A program made the translations under genes and the position numbers. The notes under the pieces were generated by a model. The model was not told the origin of the DNA. It worked only from the letters and a program-made list of their open reading frames with translations, and did no database searches. A DNA stretch of 64,000 nucleotides, from NCBI RefSeq assembly GCF_025399795.1, contig NZ_JAODTZ010000014.1, forward strand, positions 1 through 64,000, read 5' to 3'. Below are positions 8,418 to 16,476 of this stretch, piece after piece (the first letter of the stretch is position 1; the number at the start of each line of letters is the position of its first letter). This DNA is from Streptomyces rhizosphaerihabitans. GTDB taxonomy: Bacteria > Actinomycetota > Actinomycetes > Streptomycetales > Streptomycetaceae.

Positions 8418-9644
8418 TTAGTTGCTGTCCTGCGTGTCGATGCCGAGGCCCGGCAGGAGGCCCGGCAGCAGGGGCGGCAGCGTGACGTCGGGTTCGCTCG
8501 TCGCACTGCCCTTGCTGCTGCCGGACGACGGGGAGGAGCTGGTGTCGTCCAGCGGCGGGTCGAGCAGGCCGCCGGTGTTGCCGCCGAGGAGGCCCTCGCC
8601 GCTGCTGCCCGAGCTGGACGGCTTGGGCTTGCCGCTGCTGTGGCTTCCGCTCGCGGAGCCACTGGTGGCGCTGGGCGACGGAGTGTCCGTACCGGGCGAG
8701 CCGGTGGACTCCTCGCTCCTGCCACGGTGACGGCCGGTGCCCTCGGGGGCGGGCGTCGTGGGCAGCAGCGAGCGCAGCGGGTCGACCTCTTCGTCTATGG
8801 CCTCGAAGACCGACGAGACCTGGTCACTGACGTCGCCGAGCTGCACGGGCAGCTGGTCCCGCAGTGCGCCCCAGGCCTCGCGGTGCGACCGGGAGAAGGC
8901 GGACAGGGCCTGGATGGGGCCCAGTGAGCCGTCCCGTTCGTACGCCTCGTGCAGCAGCCGGTGGCCCTCGGAGGCGTCGTGCTGCATGCCGGAAAGGGCG
9001 CGGCGGACCTCGCCCAGGGACTCGTGGTCGAGGTGTCCCGAGCGGCCCCGCTCCATCAGCCGGCGGGCCTCGCTCAGCCTGGTCGAGGCCTGGTCGAGGT
9101 AGAGCTCGCCCCGGTCGCTGTCGCCGTGGGCGAGATCGAGCTTGATGTCCTCCATGCCGCGCTTGAGCCCGTAGAGCGAGTCGCCGGGCAGGGCGTCGGA
9201 ACTCGCGGCGGCCACACCGCCGAAGGCGCCGGCGGCCACACCGATGGTGAGTCCGCCCGCGGCGAGACCCTTGGACAGCCGGGACCGGGGCCGCAGCTTC
9301 CCCAGTCCGGTCGCCCGGTGCGTGCCCTTGGACCGGGACCGCTGTTCTGGCAGAGCACGGTCCAAACCCTCGCCTCCGGCGGCGGTGCCTTCCAGCAGCA
9401 TGGCCTCCATCGCGGCGACGAGCTGGGCTCGCTGCACGATCTTGACCTCGGGGTCCAGCTCCGGTTTGGGCAGCTCGCCGAGACCGGTGGCGAGGGCCAA
9501 CAGCAGCCCTTGTCCGGTCTGTTCCGCAGCAGCCCGGGACGGTGCCGACCCATCGGGCTGCTCGGCCGCCGTGCCCTGGTCGAACTCCTCCAGGGCCTGG
9601 GCGAAGGCGTCCGCCCGCCGGTGTGCCGATACGTTCGCGATCAC
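8418..9644 (-). CDS. rsbN: Anti-sigma factor RsbN for sigma-BldN (DUF5667)
   Basis: 408 aa. The start is set at GTG 9644 because GAGAGGAG lies eight to nine bases upstream; the GTG at 9653 would touch that ribosome site. Residues 1-110 form the cytoplasmic sigma-binding part, one hydrophobic helix runs near 126-147, and the rest is extracellular: a DUF5667 helical domain (150-260) followed by a long Ser/Gly/Pro-rich tail. In Streptomyces RsbN is the membrane-bound antagonist of sigma-BldN and is itself transcribed by sigma-BldN. A matching promoter is visible upstream (9775-9803). Confidence 0.93.
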   Translation of the reverse strand: MIANVSAHRRADAFAQALEEFDQGTAAEQPDGSAPSRAAAEQTGQGLLLALATGLGELPKPELDPEVKIVQRAQLVAAMEAMLLEGTAAGGEGLDRALPEQRSRSKGTHRATGLGKLRPRSRLSKGLAAGGLTIGVAAGAFGGVAAASSDALPGDSLYGLKRGMEDIKLDLAHGDSDRGELYLDQASTRLSEARRLMERGRSGHLDHESLGEVRRALSGMQHDASEGHRLLHEAYERDGSLGPIQALSAFSRSHREAWGALRDQLPVQLGDVSDQVSSVFEAIDEEVDPLRSLLPTTPAPEGTGRHRGRSEESTGSPGTDTPSPSATSGSASGSHSSGKPKPSSSGSSGEGLLGGNTGGLLDPPLDDTSSSPSSGSSKGSATSEPDVTLPPLLPGLLPGLGIDTQDSN

Positions 9645-9679
9645 TGGCGGCACCTCCTCTCGTCATGACGGTCGACTCC

Positions 9680-9709
9680 CCAGGGGGTCCTGAGGGTTGC
9701 ACCCCCTGG
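9680..9709 (-). other. Inverted repeat in the rsbN leader
   Basis: Nine-base perfect arms CCAGGGGGT / ACCCCCTGG with a 12-base loop, between the predicted sigma-BldN promoter and the rsbN start. It could fold in the 5' leader RNA or be a protein site. Confidence 0.5.
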
Positions 9710-9774
9710 CCGTATCCACACGATCGGGTGATCGGTGATGGCCAAGGCGTGACCACAGGGAGCCTGTATCCCGC

Positions 9775-9803
9775 ACAACGAGCGTCACGGCACTTGGGTT
9801 ACG
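9775..9803 (-). promoter_or_regulatory. Predicted sigma-BldN promoter of rsbN
   Basis: On the minus strand CGTAAC (9803-9798), a 17-base spacer, then CGTTGT (9780-9775). The established sigma-BldN consensus is CGTAAC ... CGTTGA with a 16-17 base spacer, so only the last base differs. It lies 131 bases before the chosen start. This fits the known negative feedback loop. Confidence 0.8.
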
Positions 9804-9897
9804 GACGACGGATGATCGGACCGCGAAGTCAACAGACTTTTACAGAAGGCGAGTTGGGCGTCGCTGAGCGTGCGGACCACTGCGGTCGGATGCGCGT

Positions 9898-10668
9898 TCA
9901 GCGGACGTCGTCGGGCAGGAGCCGGGCCAGGGTGCGGACGGCCCGGTACTGGAGGGTCTTGATGGCGCCCTCGTTCTTGCCCATCACCCGGGCGGTCTCG
10001 GCGACCGAGAGCCCCTGGAGGAAGCGGAGCGTCACACACTCCTGCTGCTGAGGATTGAGCCGTCGCACGGCGTCAAGGAGCGCGGCGTTGGAAAGCGACT
10101 CCAGCACGGAGTCCTCGGGGGAGCGCTCGACCTCGTTGGCGTCGAGCATCTCGCCGGTGGTCACTTCCAGCCGGAAGCGGCTGGACTTGAAATGGTCGGC
10201 CACCAGGTTCCGGGCGATGGTCACGAGCCAGGCGCCGAAGTCGCGCCCCTGCCAGGTGAAGGTGCCGATCCGTCGCAGCGCCCGCAGAAAGGTCTCACTG
10301 GTGAGGTCCTCGGCGGTCGCCTTACCTCCAACCCGGTAGTAGATGTAGCGGTACACGGTGTCGCTGTACTGGTCGTAGAGCCGTCCGAAGGCGTCGGCCT
10401 CGCCGGCCTGGGCGCGCTCCACGAGATCCATCATCCGGGCGCTGTCACTGTCCGCGGCCGGACGGCGTGCGGTGGTGGCCGAGCCTGAGCGGCCCCGCCT
10501 GCCGACCGCCGCGTTGCCGTCGGCCAGGGCGTAGCAAGGTCCGACGGGCGCGGGGAGGGCGAAGGCGGGGACGGCGTACGCGGTGGGGACGAAGCCGCGC
10601 AGACGGTCCAGGACCGTTGCGCGCAGCGTAGCCAGGCCCGAGGCGTCAACCCCGACGTGTGAGTACAC
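9898..10668 (-). CDS. bldN: ECF RNA polymerase sigma factor BldN, made as a pro-protein
   Basis: 256 aa, GTG start. Residues 1-86 are the N-terminal extension known to be removed from the S. coelicolor pro-protein; here it is Ala/Pro/Gly-rich with no sigma homology. Region sigma-2 runs about 87-155 (DAFGRLYDQYSDTVYRYIY, then DLTSETFLRALR) and sigma-4 about 190-245 (LNPQQQECVTLRFLQG, VAETARVMGKNEGAIKTLQ). Sigma-BldN drives aerial-hyphae genes including bldM, chaplins and rodlins. It is followed on the same strand by its antagonist rsbN. Ribosome site is weak (GGGAG). BldD is known to repress bldN; I found no convincing full BldD box. Confidence 0.97.
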   Translation of the reverse strand: MYSHVGVDASGLATLRATVLDRLRGFVPTAYAVPAFALPAPVGPCYALADGNAAVGRRGRSGSATTARRPAADSDSARMMDLVERAQAGEADAFGRLYDQYSDTVYRYIYYRVGGKATAEDLTSETFLRALRRIGTFTWQGRDFGAWLVTIARNLVADHFKSSRFRLEVTTGEMLDANEVERSPEDSVLESLSNAALLDAVRRLNPQQQECVTLRFLQGLSVAETARVMGKNEGAIKTLQYRAVRTLARLLPDDVR

Positions 10669-11289
10669 GGGACTCCCAGAGGCAGAGCTTCCATCACGTG
10701 CAGTGCGGGACCTTTCACCCGTCGTGGCGACGGAGGGGTACCGGTTTGCGTTTGAGGAGAATAACGCTTCGTACAGGCAGCGCTACACCCAGTTGCTAAA
10801 ATCATCGATTACGTCGCCTCTGGGGCGAATTGGTGCCTGTTCAAGTGCCGCACGGTGACCGCTTGTTGATCGGATCGGTTCAGGTTCCGTCTGAGTGCAG
10901 AGCGTGTTGTGCCCGCCTGCGGAGGGGGCGACTGAGTCGCCCACGGCGTGGGTAGGACAATGTGATTGCCTCGCGGAGCAGCGCTCCCGCCCCAGGTCCG
11001 GACAGGTTTTCGCCCCCTCCGCCCCTACCCGTCCCGTACCTGGGGCTCCGCCCCAGACCCCGCTCCTCAAACGCCGGAGGGGCTGAAACCTTCCGCGGCC
11101 GGGGCTGGATCGTTCTGGATGGACGTACCCGCAGCCGGGAACGCGCCGTCGGGGCCGTGCCGGTACATCGATGCCCGTCGCCACCGACGGTCACATCTCC
11201 GTCCAACGGCGACGGGCTGATGCACCGGCACGGCCCCGACCCACCCACCGGCCGGAACCGCGAACGCCAGAGGCAGAGGCAGCGGCGAG
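10669..11289. other. bldN upstream region and dispersed-repeat intergene
   Basis: 621 bases without a gene. The half next to bldN (to about 10860) is relatively AT-rich and should hold the bldN promoter; TCACCC..CGTGG at 10715-10727 resembles a degenerate BldD site (6 of 9 defined positions). A perfect dyad GGGCGAC-TGA-GTCGCCC sits at 10926-10942. The rest contains a copy of a dispersed repeat (11005-11085) and the tail after the HAD-IB gene. Confidence 0.6.
11005..11085. repeat. Dispersed intergenic repeat, copy 1
   Basis: 81 bases, starting GGTTTT and ending CGCCGGAGGGGCTG; nearly identical to 45155-45234. The core TGGGGCTCCGCCCCAGACCC can fold (GGGGC...GCCCC), so it may act as a terminator. 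Similar elements are scattered in Streptomyces intergenes. Confidence 0.8.
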
Positions 11290-12222
11290 CTACCGACGGC
11301 GACGGTGGAGCGCGATCGCCGCGGCCGTGCCGCCGGCCACCGCACCCACCCCGGCCGCGGCGGGAATCCCGACCTTCGCGGCCTTGCGCGCCGTGCGGTA
11401 GTCCCGCAGTCGCCAGTCGAAGTCCCGCGCGTGCCTGCGCAGTTTCGAGTCCGGGTTGATCGCGTACGGGTGCCCGACCAGCGAGAGCATCGGGATGTCG
11501 TTGTGCGAGTCGCTGTACGCCGCGCAGCGGGACAGGTCCAGGTCCTCCGCGGACGCCAGCGCCCGTACGGCCTCCGCCTTCGCCGGACCGTGCAGGGGTT
11601 CGCCGACCAGCTTGCCGGTGTAGATCCCGTCCACCGATTCCGCGACCGTGCCCAGGGCGCCCGTGAGGCCGAGCCGCCGTGCGATCACCGTGGCGATCTC
11701 CACCGGCGCCGCCGTGACGAGCCACACCTTCTGGCCGGCGTCCAGGTGCGCCTGGGCGAGCGCCCGGGTCCCGGGCCAGATCCGCTCGGCCATGTACTCG
11801 TCGTAGATCTCCTCGCCGATCGACATCAGCTCGGAGACCCGGTGACCCTTCACGATCGACAGCGCGGAGTCACGCGCTTCCTGCATGTGCTCCGGGTCCT
11901 CGACGCCGGCCAGCCTGAACCACGCCTGCTGCCAGGCGAACCGTGCGAGGTCGCGGGTTTCGAAGAACTTCCGCTTGTACAGCCCCCGTCCGAAGTGGAA
12001 GAGGGCAGCACCTTGCATCACGGTGTTGTCGAGATCGAAGAAGGCGGCGGCCTTGTCGTCGCCGAGCACCGGGAAGTCGGGTTCCTCCGCGGCGTCCGGA
12101 GGCGCCAGTTCTTCCAGTTCCTGCGAGGACTTGCGCGCTGCCTCTGCCGAGGCCTCGCCTGCCAACACGCTCCGCGCGGTGGCGGAGCGCCTACGGGGAG
12201 TGAGCCATCCGAGAGCGGCCAT
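11290..12222 (-). CDS. HAD-IB family phosphatase (SerB-like)
   Basis: 310 aa. The core motif is FFDLDNTVMQG with Asp63 and Asp65; VTAAP gives motif II near residue 172 and the Lys of GPAKAEAVRAL plus YSDSHNDIPML supply motifs III and IV. This is the HAD-IB branch (phosphoserine phosphatase-like). A C-terminal hydrophobic Gly/Ala-rich segment (285-303) followed by HRRRR suggests a membrane-anchoring tail with a positive end. It is divergent from the glutaredoxin-like gene. Its position beside bldN is conserved in Streptomyces; substrate unknown. Confidence 0.9.
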   Translation of the reverse strand: MAALGWLTPRRRSATARSVLAGEASAEAARKSSQELEELAPPDAAEEPDFPVLGDDKAAAFFDLDNTVMQGAALFHFGRGLYKRKFFETRDLARFAWQQAWFRLAGVEDPEHMQEARDSALSIVKGHRVSELMSIGEEIYDEYMAERIWPGTRALAQAHLDAGQKVWLVTAAPVEIATVIARRLGLTGALGTVAESVDGIYTGKLVGEPLHGPAKAEAVRALASAEDLDLSRCAAYSDSHNDIPMLSLVGHPYAINPDSKLRRHARDFDWRLRDYRTARKAAKVGIPAAAGVGAVAGGTAAAIALHRRRR

Positions 12223-12416
12223 GTCGTGAGCATAGCCAGTCTGTTCGGTGCTTCCGGAGTCGAGAGGATTCGGCGCTGTGAACTCTCCGCGACCGTCCCG
12301 TTAAAGGACCGTCCGATTCGCTGCCGCCACGGCGCGTCGGCCCCGCGCGAGGGCCTGTTGCCGCGTAAAGCGCGGAGCGCGCCCACCGGCGGGTCCGGGG
12401 CGGGAGAATGGCGCGT

Positions 12417-12707
12417 ATGAGCCCCATGTTCCGGCGCAGCGACCGCCGTACGGAGAGGAAGGCGCCCGAGGAGCGCCTGGTCACGTTGATCAGGAAGCCC
12501 GGGTGTCATCTGTGTGATGACGCACAGGAGGTGATCGAGAAGGTGTGTGCCGATCTCGGGGTCCCCTGGGAGGGGAAGGACATCACCGAGGACGAGGAAC
12601 TGCACCGCCGGTACTGGGAGCAGATCCCGGTCGTACTGGTGGACGGCGCCCAGCACACCTTCTGGCGCGTGAACGAGGAACGCCTTCGCAAAGCCCTCGC
12701 GCGGTGA
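12417..12707 (+). CDS. Glutaredoxin-like (DUF836-type) thiol protein
   Basis: 96 aa from ATG 12417; an in-frame ATG at 12408 is possible but sits only three bases after the GGGAG. Residues 20-96 are a thioredoxin-fold domain with the redox pair Cys30-His-Leu-Cys33 in KPGCHLCDDA and the cis-Pro block IPVVLVDG. The family is thought to reduce disulfides or sense thiol state. It lies upstream of rex in the same direction, 340 bases away, so a redox theme is plausible but it is outside the rex operon promoter. Confidence 0.87.
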   Translation: MSPMFRRSDRRTERKAPEERLVTLIRKPGCHLCDDAQEVIEKVCADLGVPWEGKDITEDEELHRRYWEQIPVVLVDGAQHTFWRVNEERLRKALAR

Positions 12708-12913
12708 GTCGCGTGCGGGGACGCCCGTCGCGCCCGTGATGTGTCCCGACTTGTGACCTGTCCGGGCAGTCCAATCAGCCGGGAAAGTCGCCTAGGATCG
12801 ACGGCGATTGGTCTCGGGGGCGGGATTCGTTGAGGAGAGTGTGCGGTTTTGCCCCCTTCAAGTGCGGAAAGAAGCCGCCCGCGCGCCGGTTCCATACGAG
12901 CGCGCCGGGCATG

Positions 12914-12929
12914 CGTGACCCCGGTCACG
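12914..12929. promoter_or_regulatory. Dyad CGTGACC-CC-GGTCACG, possible Crp-type site
   Basis: Seven-base perfect arms separated by CC, 24 bases upstream of the Rex operator. It fits GTG-N6-GNCAC, a pattern reported for Streptomyces Crp as I recall it; the assignment is tentative. Confidence 0.4.
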
Positions 12930-12953
12930 TTGGCCGGGCAAATCGGACACCGT

Positions 12954-12975
12954 CTTTGTGCACGCGTTCACAAAG
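12954..12975. promoter_or_regulatory. Rex operator (ROP)
   Basis: Near-perfect palindrome centred on TTGTGCACGCGTTCACAA, matching the known Rex site TGTGAAC-N3-TTCACA with a single changed arm base. It overlaps the predicted -35 and spacer, so Rex binding should block transcription when NADH is low. Rex represses its own operon in S. coelicolor. Confidence 0.93.
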
Positions 12976-12984
12976 ACATAGCCT
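12956..12984 (+). promoter_or_regulatory. Predicted promoter of the rex-hemACD operon
   Basis: TTGTGC (12956-12961), 17-base spacer, TAGCCT (12979-12984), both good matches to the vegetative sigma consensus in Streptomyces. The -35 is part of the Rex palindrome. Confidence 0.7.
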
Positions 12985-13049
12985 GCATTCGACGGGGCGG
13001 TCTAGGTACGTGTGACCGCCTAAAGCCCCGCTCTACCCGCAGGAGCACC

Positions 13050-13808
13050 GTGGCAACTGGCCGAACTCACCGACCGGCGACCCGCAGCCGAGGGATTCCC
13101 GAGGCCACCGTCGCCCGGCTTCCGCTGTACCTCCGAGCACTCACCGCACTGTCGGAGCGCTCGGTACCCACGGTCTCATCCGAGGAACTCGCGGCCGCGG
13201 CGGGGGTCAATTCCGCGAAGCTGCGCAAGGACTTCTCCTACCTCGGCTCCTACGGGACGCGTGGTGTCGGGTACGACGTCGAGTATCTCGTGTACCAGAT
13301 CTCCCGCGAACTGGGGCTCACCCAGGACTGGCCGGTAGTGATCGTCGGTATCGGCAACCTCGGTGCGGCACTGGCCAATTACGGAGGGTTCGCCTCCCGC
13401 GGATTCCGCGTGGCGGCGCTCATCGACGCCGATCCCGCGATGGCCGGGAAGCCCGTCGCCGGGATCCCGGTCCAGCACACGGACGAGCTGGAAAAGATCA
13501 TCGACGAGAACGGTGTCTCGATCGGTGTCATCGCCACCCCGGCCGGAGCCGCCCAGCAGGTCTGCGACCGCCTGGTGGCCGCCGGAGTCACCTCCATCCT
13601 GAACTTCGCGCCGACCGTCCTGACCGTCCCGGACGGTGTCGACGTGCGCAAGGTCGACCTCTCCATCGAGCTGCAGATCCTCGCCTTCCACGAGCAGCGC
13701 AAGGCCGGCGAGGAGGCCGAGGCACAGGCCGGTGCCGCCGCCTCGGCCGCGCAGGAGAACAACGGCAAAGGGCCCGACGGGGATGTTCCCGCCGTGATGC
13801 CGGCATGA
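13050..13808 (+). CDS. rex: Redox-sensing transcriptional repressor Rex
   Basis: 252 aa from the GTG at 13050, preceded by AGGAG at 13041-13045; the frame is open further upstream but passes through the operator. Residues 15-85 form the winged-helix DNA-binding domain (SSEELAAAAGVNSAKLRKD). Residues 95-215 are a Rossmann domain with GIGNLG (100-105) that binds NADH/NAD+. A C-terminal helix (ELQILAFHEQRK) swaps between subunits of the dimer, followed by an Ala/Glu-rich tail. First gene of rex-hemA-hemC-hemD, overlapping hemA by ATGA. Confidence 0.97.
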   Translation: MATGRTHRPATRSRGIPEATVARLPLYLRALTALSERSVPTVSSEELAAAAGVNSAKLRKDFSYLGSYGTRGVGYDVEYLVYQISRELGLTQDWPVVIVGIGNLGAALANYGGFASRGFRVAALIDADPAMAGKPVAGIPVQHTDELEKIIDENGVSIGVIATPAGAAQQVCDRLVAAGVTSILNFAPTVLTVPDGVDVRKVDLSIELQILAFHEQRKAGEEAEAQAGAAASAAQENNGKGPDGDVPAVMPA

Positions 13809-15520
13809 GTCTCCTCGTCGTCGGGCTGAGCCACCGCAGCGCCCCGGTCAGCGTCCTCGAGCGGGCCGCGCTGTCCCCGGACGCGCAGGCCAAACTGCTC
13901 CAGGACACCCTCGCCGCCGAGCCGGCCGCCGAGGGTGCGGTGCTCGCCACCTGCAACCGCATCGAGCTGTACGCCGACGTGGACAAGTTCCACGCGGGCG
14001 TCGCCGAGCTGTCCACGCTCCTCGCCCAGCACAGTGGCGTCGGGCTGGAGGAGCTCACTCCCCATCTGTACGTGCACTACGAGGACCGGGCCGTCCACCA
14101 CCTCTTCTCGGTGGCCTGCGGCCTGGACTCGATGGTCGTCGGCGAGGGCCAGATCCTCGGCCAGATCAAGGACGCGCTCGCCACCGCGCAGGAACTGCAC
14201 ACCGCCGGCCGCCTCATCAACGACCTGTTCCAGCAGGCGCTGCGGGTCGGCAAGCGCGCCCACTCCGAGACCGGCATCGACCGCGCCGGACAGTCCCTGG
14301 TCACCTTCGGCCTGGAGCAGCTGTCCGCCGGGCGGCCCGTCGAGGCCTGGGCCAAGGGCAAGAAGGCCCTCGTCATCGGCGCGGGCTCGATGTCCTCGCT
14401 GGCCGCCGCGACGCTCGCGCGTGTCGGCGTCGGCGAGATCGTGATCGCCAACCGCACCCCCGACCGCGCCGAACGCCTCGCCGAGATCCTCAACGGCGGC
14501 GACGACACGGACGTGCTGGCCCGCGCGGTACCGATGGGCTCGGTACCGGTCGAACTGACACGTGCCGACATCGCCGTCTCCTGCACCGGAGCGACCGGAA
14601 TCGTCCTGACGGCCGAGACCGTCGCGGCCGCCGTCGAAGGCCGTACGGGAACACCCGCGGCCCTGCGTGAGACGTCGGCCGGCCCGGCCGGTCACCTCGC
14701 GTCCGCCGGTGCCGGCACCGAGGACGCCTGCCCGCTGGACCTGTCCGCCGTGCAGGGCGCCACCGGCTTCTCCGTCATGGGTGAGGCGGCCGTCGCCGGC
14801 ATGAACGCCGCCACCCTGGAGCAGCATGCGGCCTGGGTGGACAAGGGCACCGGAACCGTCGAGCGCCGCGACAGCCGTCGTACGCCCGACCAGGAGGCCG
14901 ACGCCGACGCCGACCTCATCACCGCGCTGGCCGCCACCGTCGCCACGGTCGGCCGCATTCCCGAGCGCCGCAGGCCCGAACCCGTCGTGGAGGCCCCCCG
15001 CCCCGCGCCGGTGCTCGCGCTGCTCGACCTCGCGATGCCCCGTGACATCGACGCGGCCGTGCACCGGCTGCTCGGTGTACGGTTCGTCGACCTGGAGTCG
15101 CTGGCCGAGGCCTCCGCGGACGCGCCGATGGCCGCCGACGTGGACCAGGTCCGCCGGATCGTCTCCGACGAGGTGGCCGCGTTCGGCGCCGCCCAGCGGG
15201 CCGCGCACATCACCCCCACCGTCGTGGCGCTGCGCGCCATGGCCGCCGACGTCGTCGCGAACGAGATCGCCCGGCTGGACGGACGGCTGCCGGACCTCGA
15301 CGACAAGCAGCGCGGCGAGATCACCCAGACCGTGCGGCGCGTCGTCGACAAGCTGCTGCACGCGCCGACCGTACGGGTCAAGCAACTCGCCGCCGAGCCC
15401 GGCGGTGCCGGGTACGCGGACGCGCTGCGGACCCTGTTCGACCTGGACCCGGAGACGGTCGCCGCCGTCTCGCGGGCCGAGAACAACACCGAGAACGCCA
15501 AGAACCGAGGGCGAGCATGA
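13805..15520 (+). CDS. hemA: Glutamyl-tRNA reductase
   Basis: 571 aa, clearly longer than the usual ~420-450. Catalytic Cys50 lies in ATCNRIELY; the NADPH domain starts at VIGAGSMSSL (190-199); LLDLAMPRDID near 400 and the dimerisation helices finish the protein. The extra length is a low-complexity Ala/Thr/Arg-rich insertion from about 280 to 395 inside the NADPH domain, as is known for Streptomyces HemA. It makes glutamate-1-semialdehyde from Glu-tRNA, the committed step of tetrapyrrole synthesis. Overlaps rex and hemC by four bases each, so translation is coupled and expression is under Rex. Confidence 0.96.
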   Translation: MSLLVVGLSHRSAPVSVLERAALSPDAQAKLLQDTLAAEPAAEGAVLATCNRIELYADVDKFHAGVAELSTLLAQHSGVGLEELTPHLYVHYEDRAVHHLFSVACGLDSMVVGEGQILGQIKDALATAQELHTAGRLINDLFQQALRVGKRAHSETGIDRAGQSLVTFGLEQLSAGRPVEAWAKGKKALVIGAGSMSSLAAATLARVGVGEIVIANRTPDRAERLAEILNGGDDTDVLARAVPMGSVPVELTRADIAVSCTGATGIVLTAETVAAAVEGRTGTPAALRETSAGPAGHLASAGAGTEDACPLDLSAVQGATGFSVMGEAAVAGMNAATLEQHAAWVDKGTGTVERRDSRRTPDQEADADADLITALAATVATVGRIPERRRPEPVVEAPRPAPVLALLDLAMPRDIDAAVHRLLGVRFVDLESLAEASADAPMAADVDQVRRIVSDEVAAFGAAQRAAHITPTVVALRAMAADVVANEIARLDGRLPDLDDKQRGEITQTVRRVVDKLLHAPTVRVKQLAAEPGGAGYADALRTLFDLDPETVAAVSRAENNTENAKNRGRA

Positions 15521-16476
15521 GTGAGCAGGCTTTGAGGCTCGGGACCAGGCGCAGCAAACTCGCCATGGCCCAGTCCGGGCAGGTGGCGGATGCCGTGAGC
15601 AAGGTGACCGGACGGCCCGTCGAGCTCGTTGAGATCACGACGTACGGCGACGTTTCCCGCGAGAACCTCGCGCAGATCGGCGGCACGGGCGTCTTCGTGA
15701 CCGCGCTGCGGGAGGCACTGGTGCGCGGGGAGGTCGACTTCGCCGTGCACTCCCTCAAGGATCTGCCGACCGCGCAGCCCGAGAACCTCGCGCTGGCCGC
15801 CGTGCCGGTGCGCGAGGATGCGCGCGACGTTCTCGTCGCCCGCGACGGGCTGACCTTCGAGGAGCTGCCGGACGGCGCCCGCGTCGGTACCGGCTCGCCG
15901 CGCCGTATGGCCCAGTTGAACGCGTACGCGCGCAACCACGGCATGACGATCGAGACGGTCGCCATCCGAGGGAACATCGACACCCGCATCGGGTACGTCC
16001 ACGCCGGGGAGCTCGACGCCGTCGTGCTCGCCGCCGCCGGACTCAACCGGATCGGCCGTATCGACGAGGTCACCGACTTCCTGTCGGTCGACACCGTTTT
16101 GCCCGCCCCCGGCCAGGGGGCACTGGCGATCGAGTGTGCCGCGGACAACGCGGACCTCGTCGCCGCGCTCGGAGAGCTCGACGACCCGTTCACCCGGGCC
16201 GCCGTGACCGCCGAGCGATCCCTGCTTGCCGCCCTGGAGGCCGGCTGCAGCGCACCTGTGGGTGCGTTCGCCGACCTGCTGGACGATGGGCAGATTGTCA
16301 AGGAGATGCGCCTGCGCGGCGTCGTCGGCATGACCGACGGCTCGACGCTGGTGCAGCTGTCCACCACCGGTCCCGTGCCCGAGACACATGACCAAGCGAT
16401 GTCGCTCGGCCGTGAACTCGCTGCCGAGATGCTTGCCAAGGGCGCGGCCGGTCTGATGGGGGAGCGAGCACTGTGA
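15517..16476 (+). CDS. hemC: Porphobilinogen deaminase (hydroxymethylbilane synthase)
   Basis: 319 aa, full length. Cys244 in LEAGCSAPVG is the attachment point of the dipyrromethane cofactor and Asp82 in SLKDLPT the catalytic acid; Arg-rich GTGSPRR (125-130) and RGNIDTR (151-157) contact substrate carboxylates. It joins four porphobilinogens to hydroxymethylbilane. Four-base overlaps with hemA and hemD. Confidence 0.97.
   Translation: MSEQALRLGTRRSKLAMAQSGQVADAVSKVTGRPVELVEITTYGDVSRENLAQIGGTGVFVTALREALVRGEVDFAVHSLKDLPTAQPENLALAAVPVREDARDVLVARDGLTFEELPDGARVGTGSPRRMAQLNAYARNHGMTIETVAIRGNIDTRIGYVHAGELDAVVLAAAGLNRIGRIDEVTDFLSVDTVLPAPGQGALAIECAADNADLVAALGELDDPFTRAAVTAERSLLAALEAGCSAPVGAFADLLDDGQIVKEMRLRGVVGMTDGSTLVQLSTTGPVPETHDQAMSLGRELAAEMLAKGAAGLMGERAL

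Larger units (their letters stand above)
12708..13049. other. Intergenic control region of rex-hemACD
   Basis: 342 bases with no gene. Holds a perfect dyad at 12914-12929, the Rex operator at 12954-12975 and the -10/-35 below. Confidence 0.7.

Noticed and set aside
10715..10727. BldD box in the bldN promoter
   Set aside because: Only 6 of 9 defined positions match and the central W-G is wrong; kept as a weak remark only.
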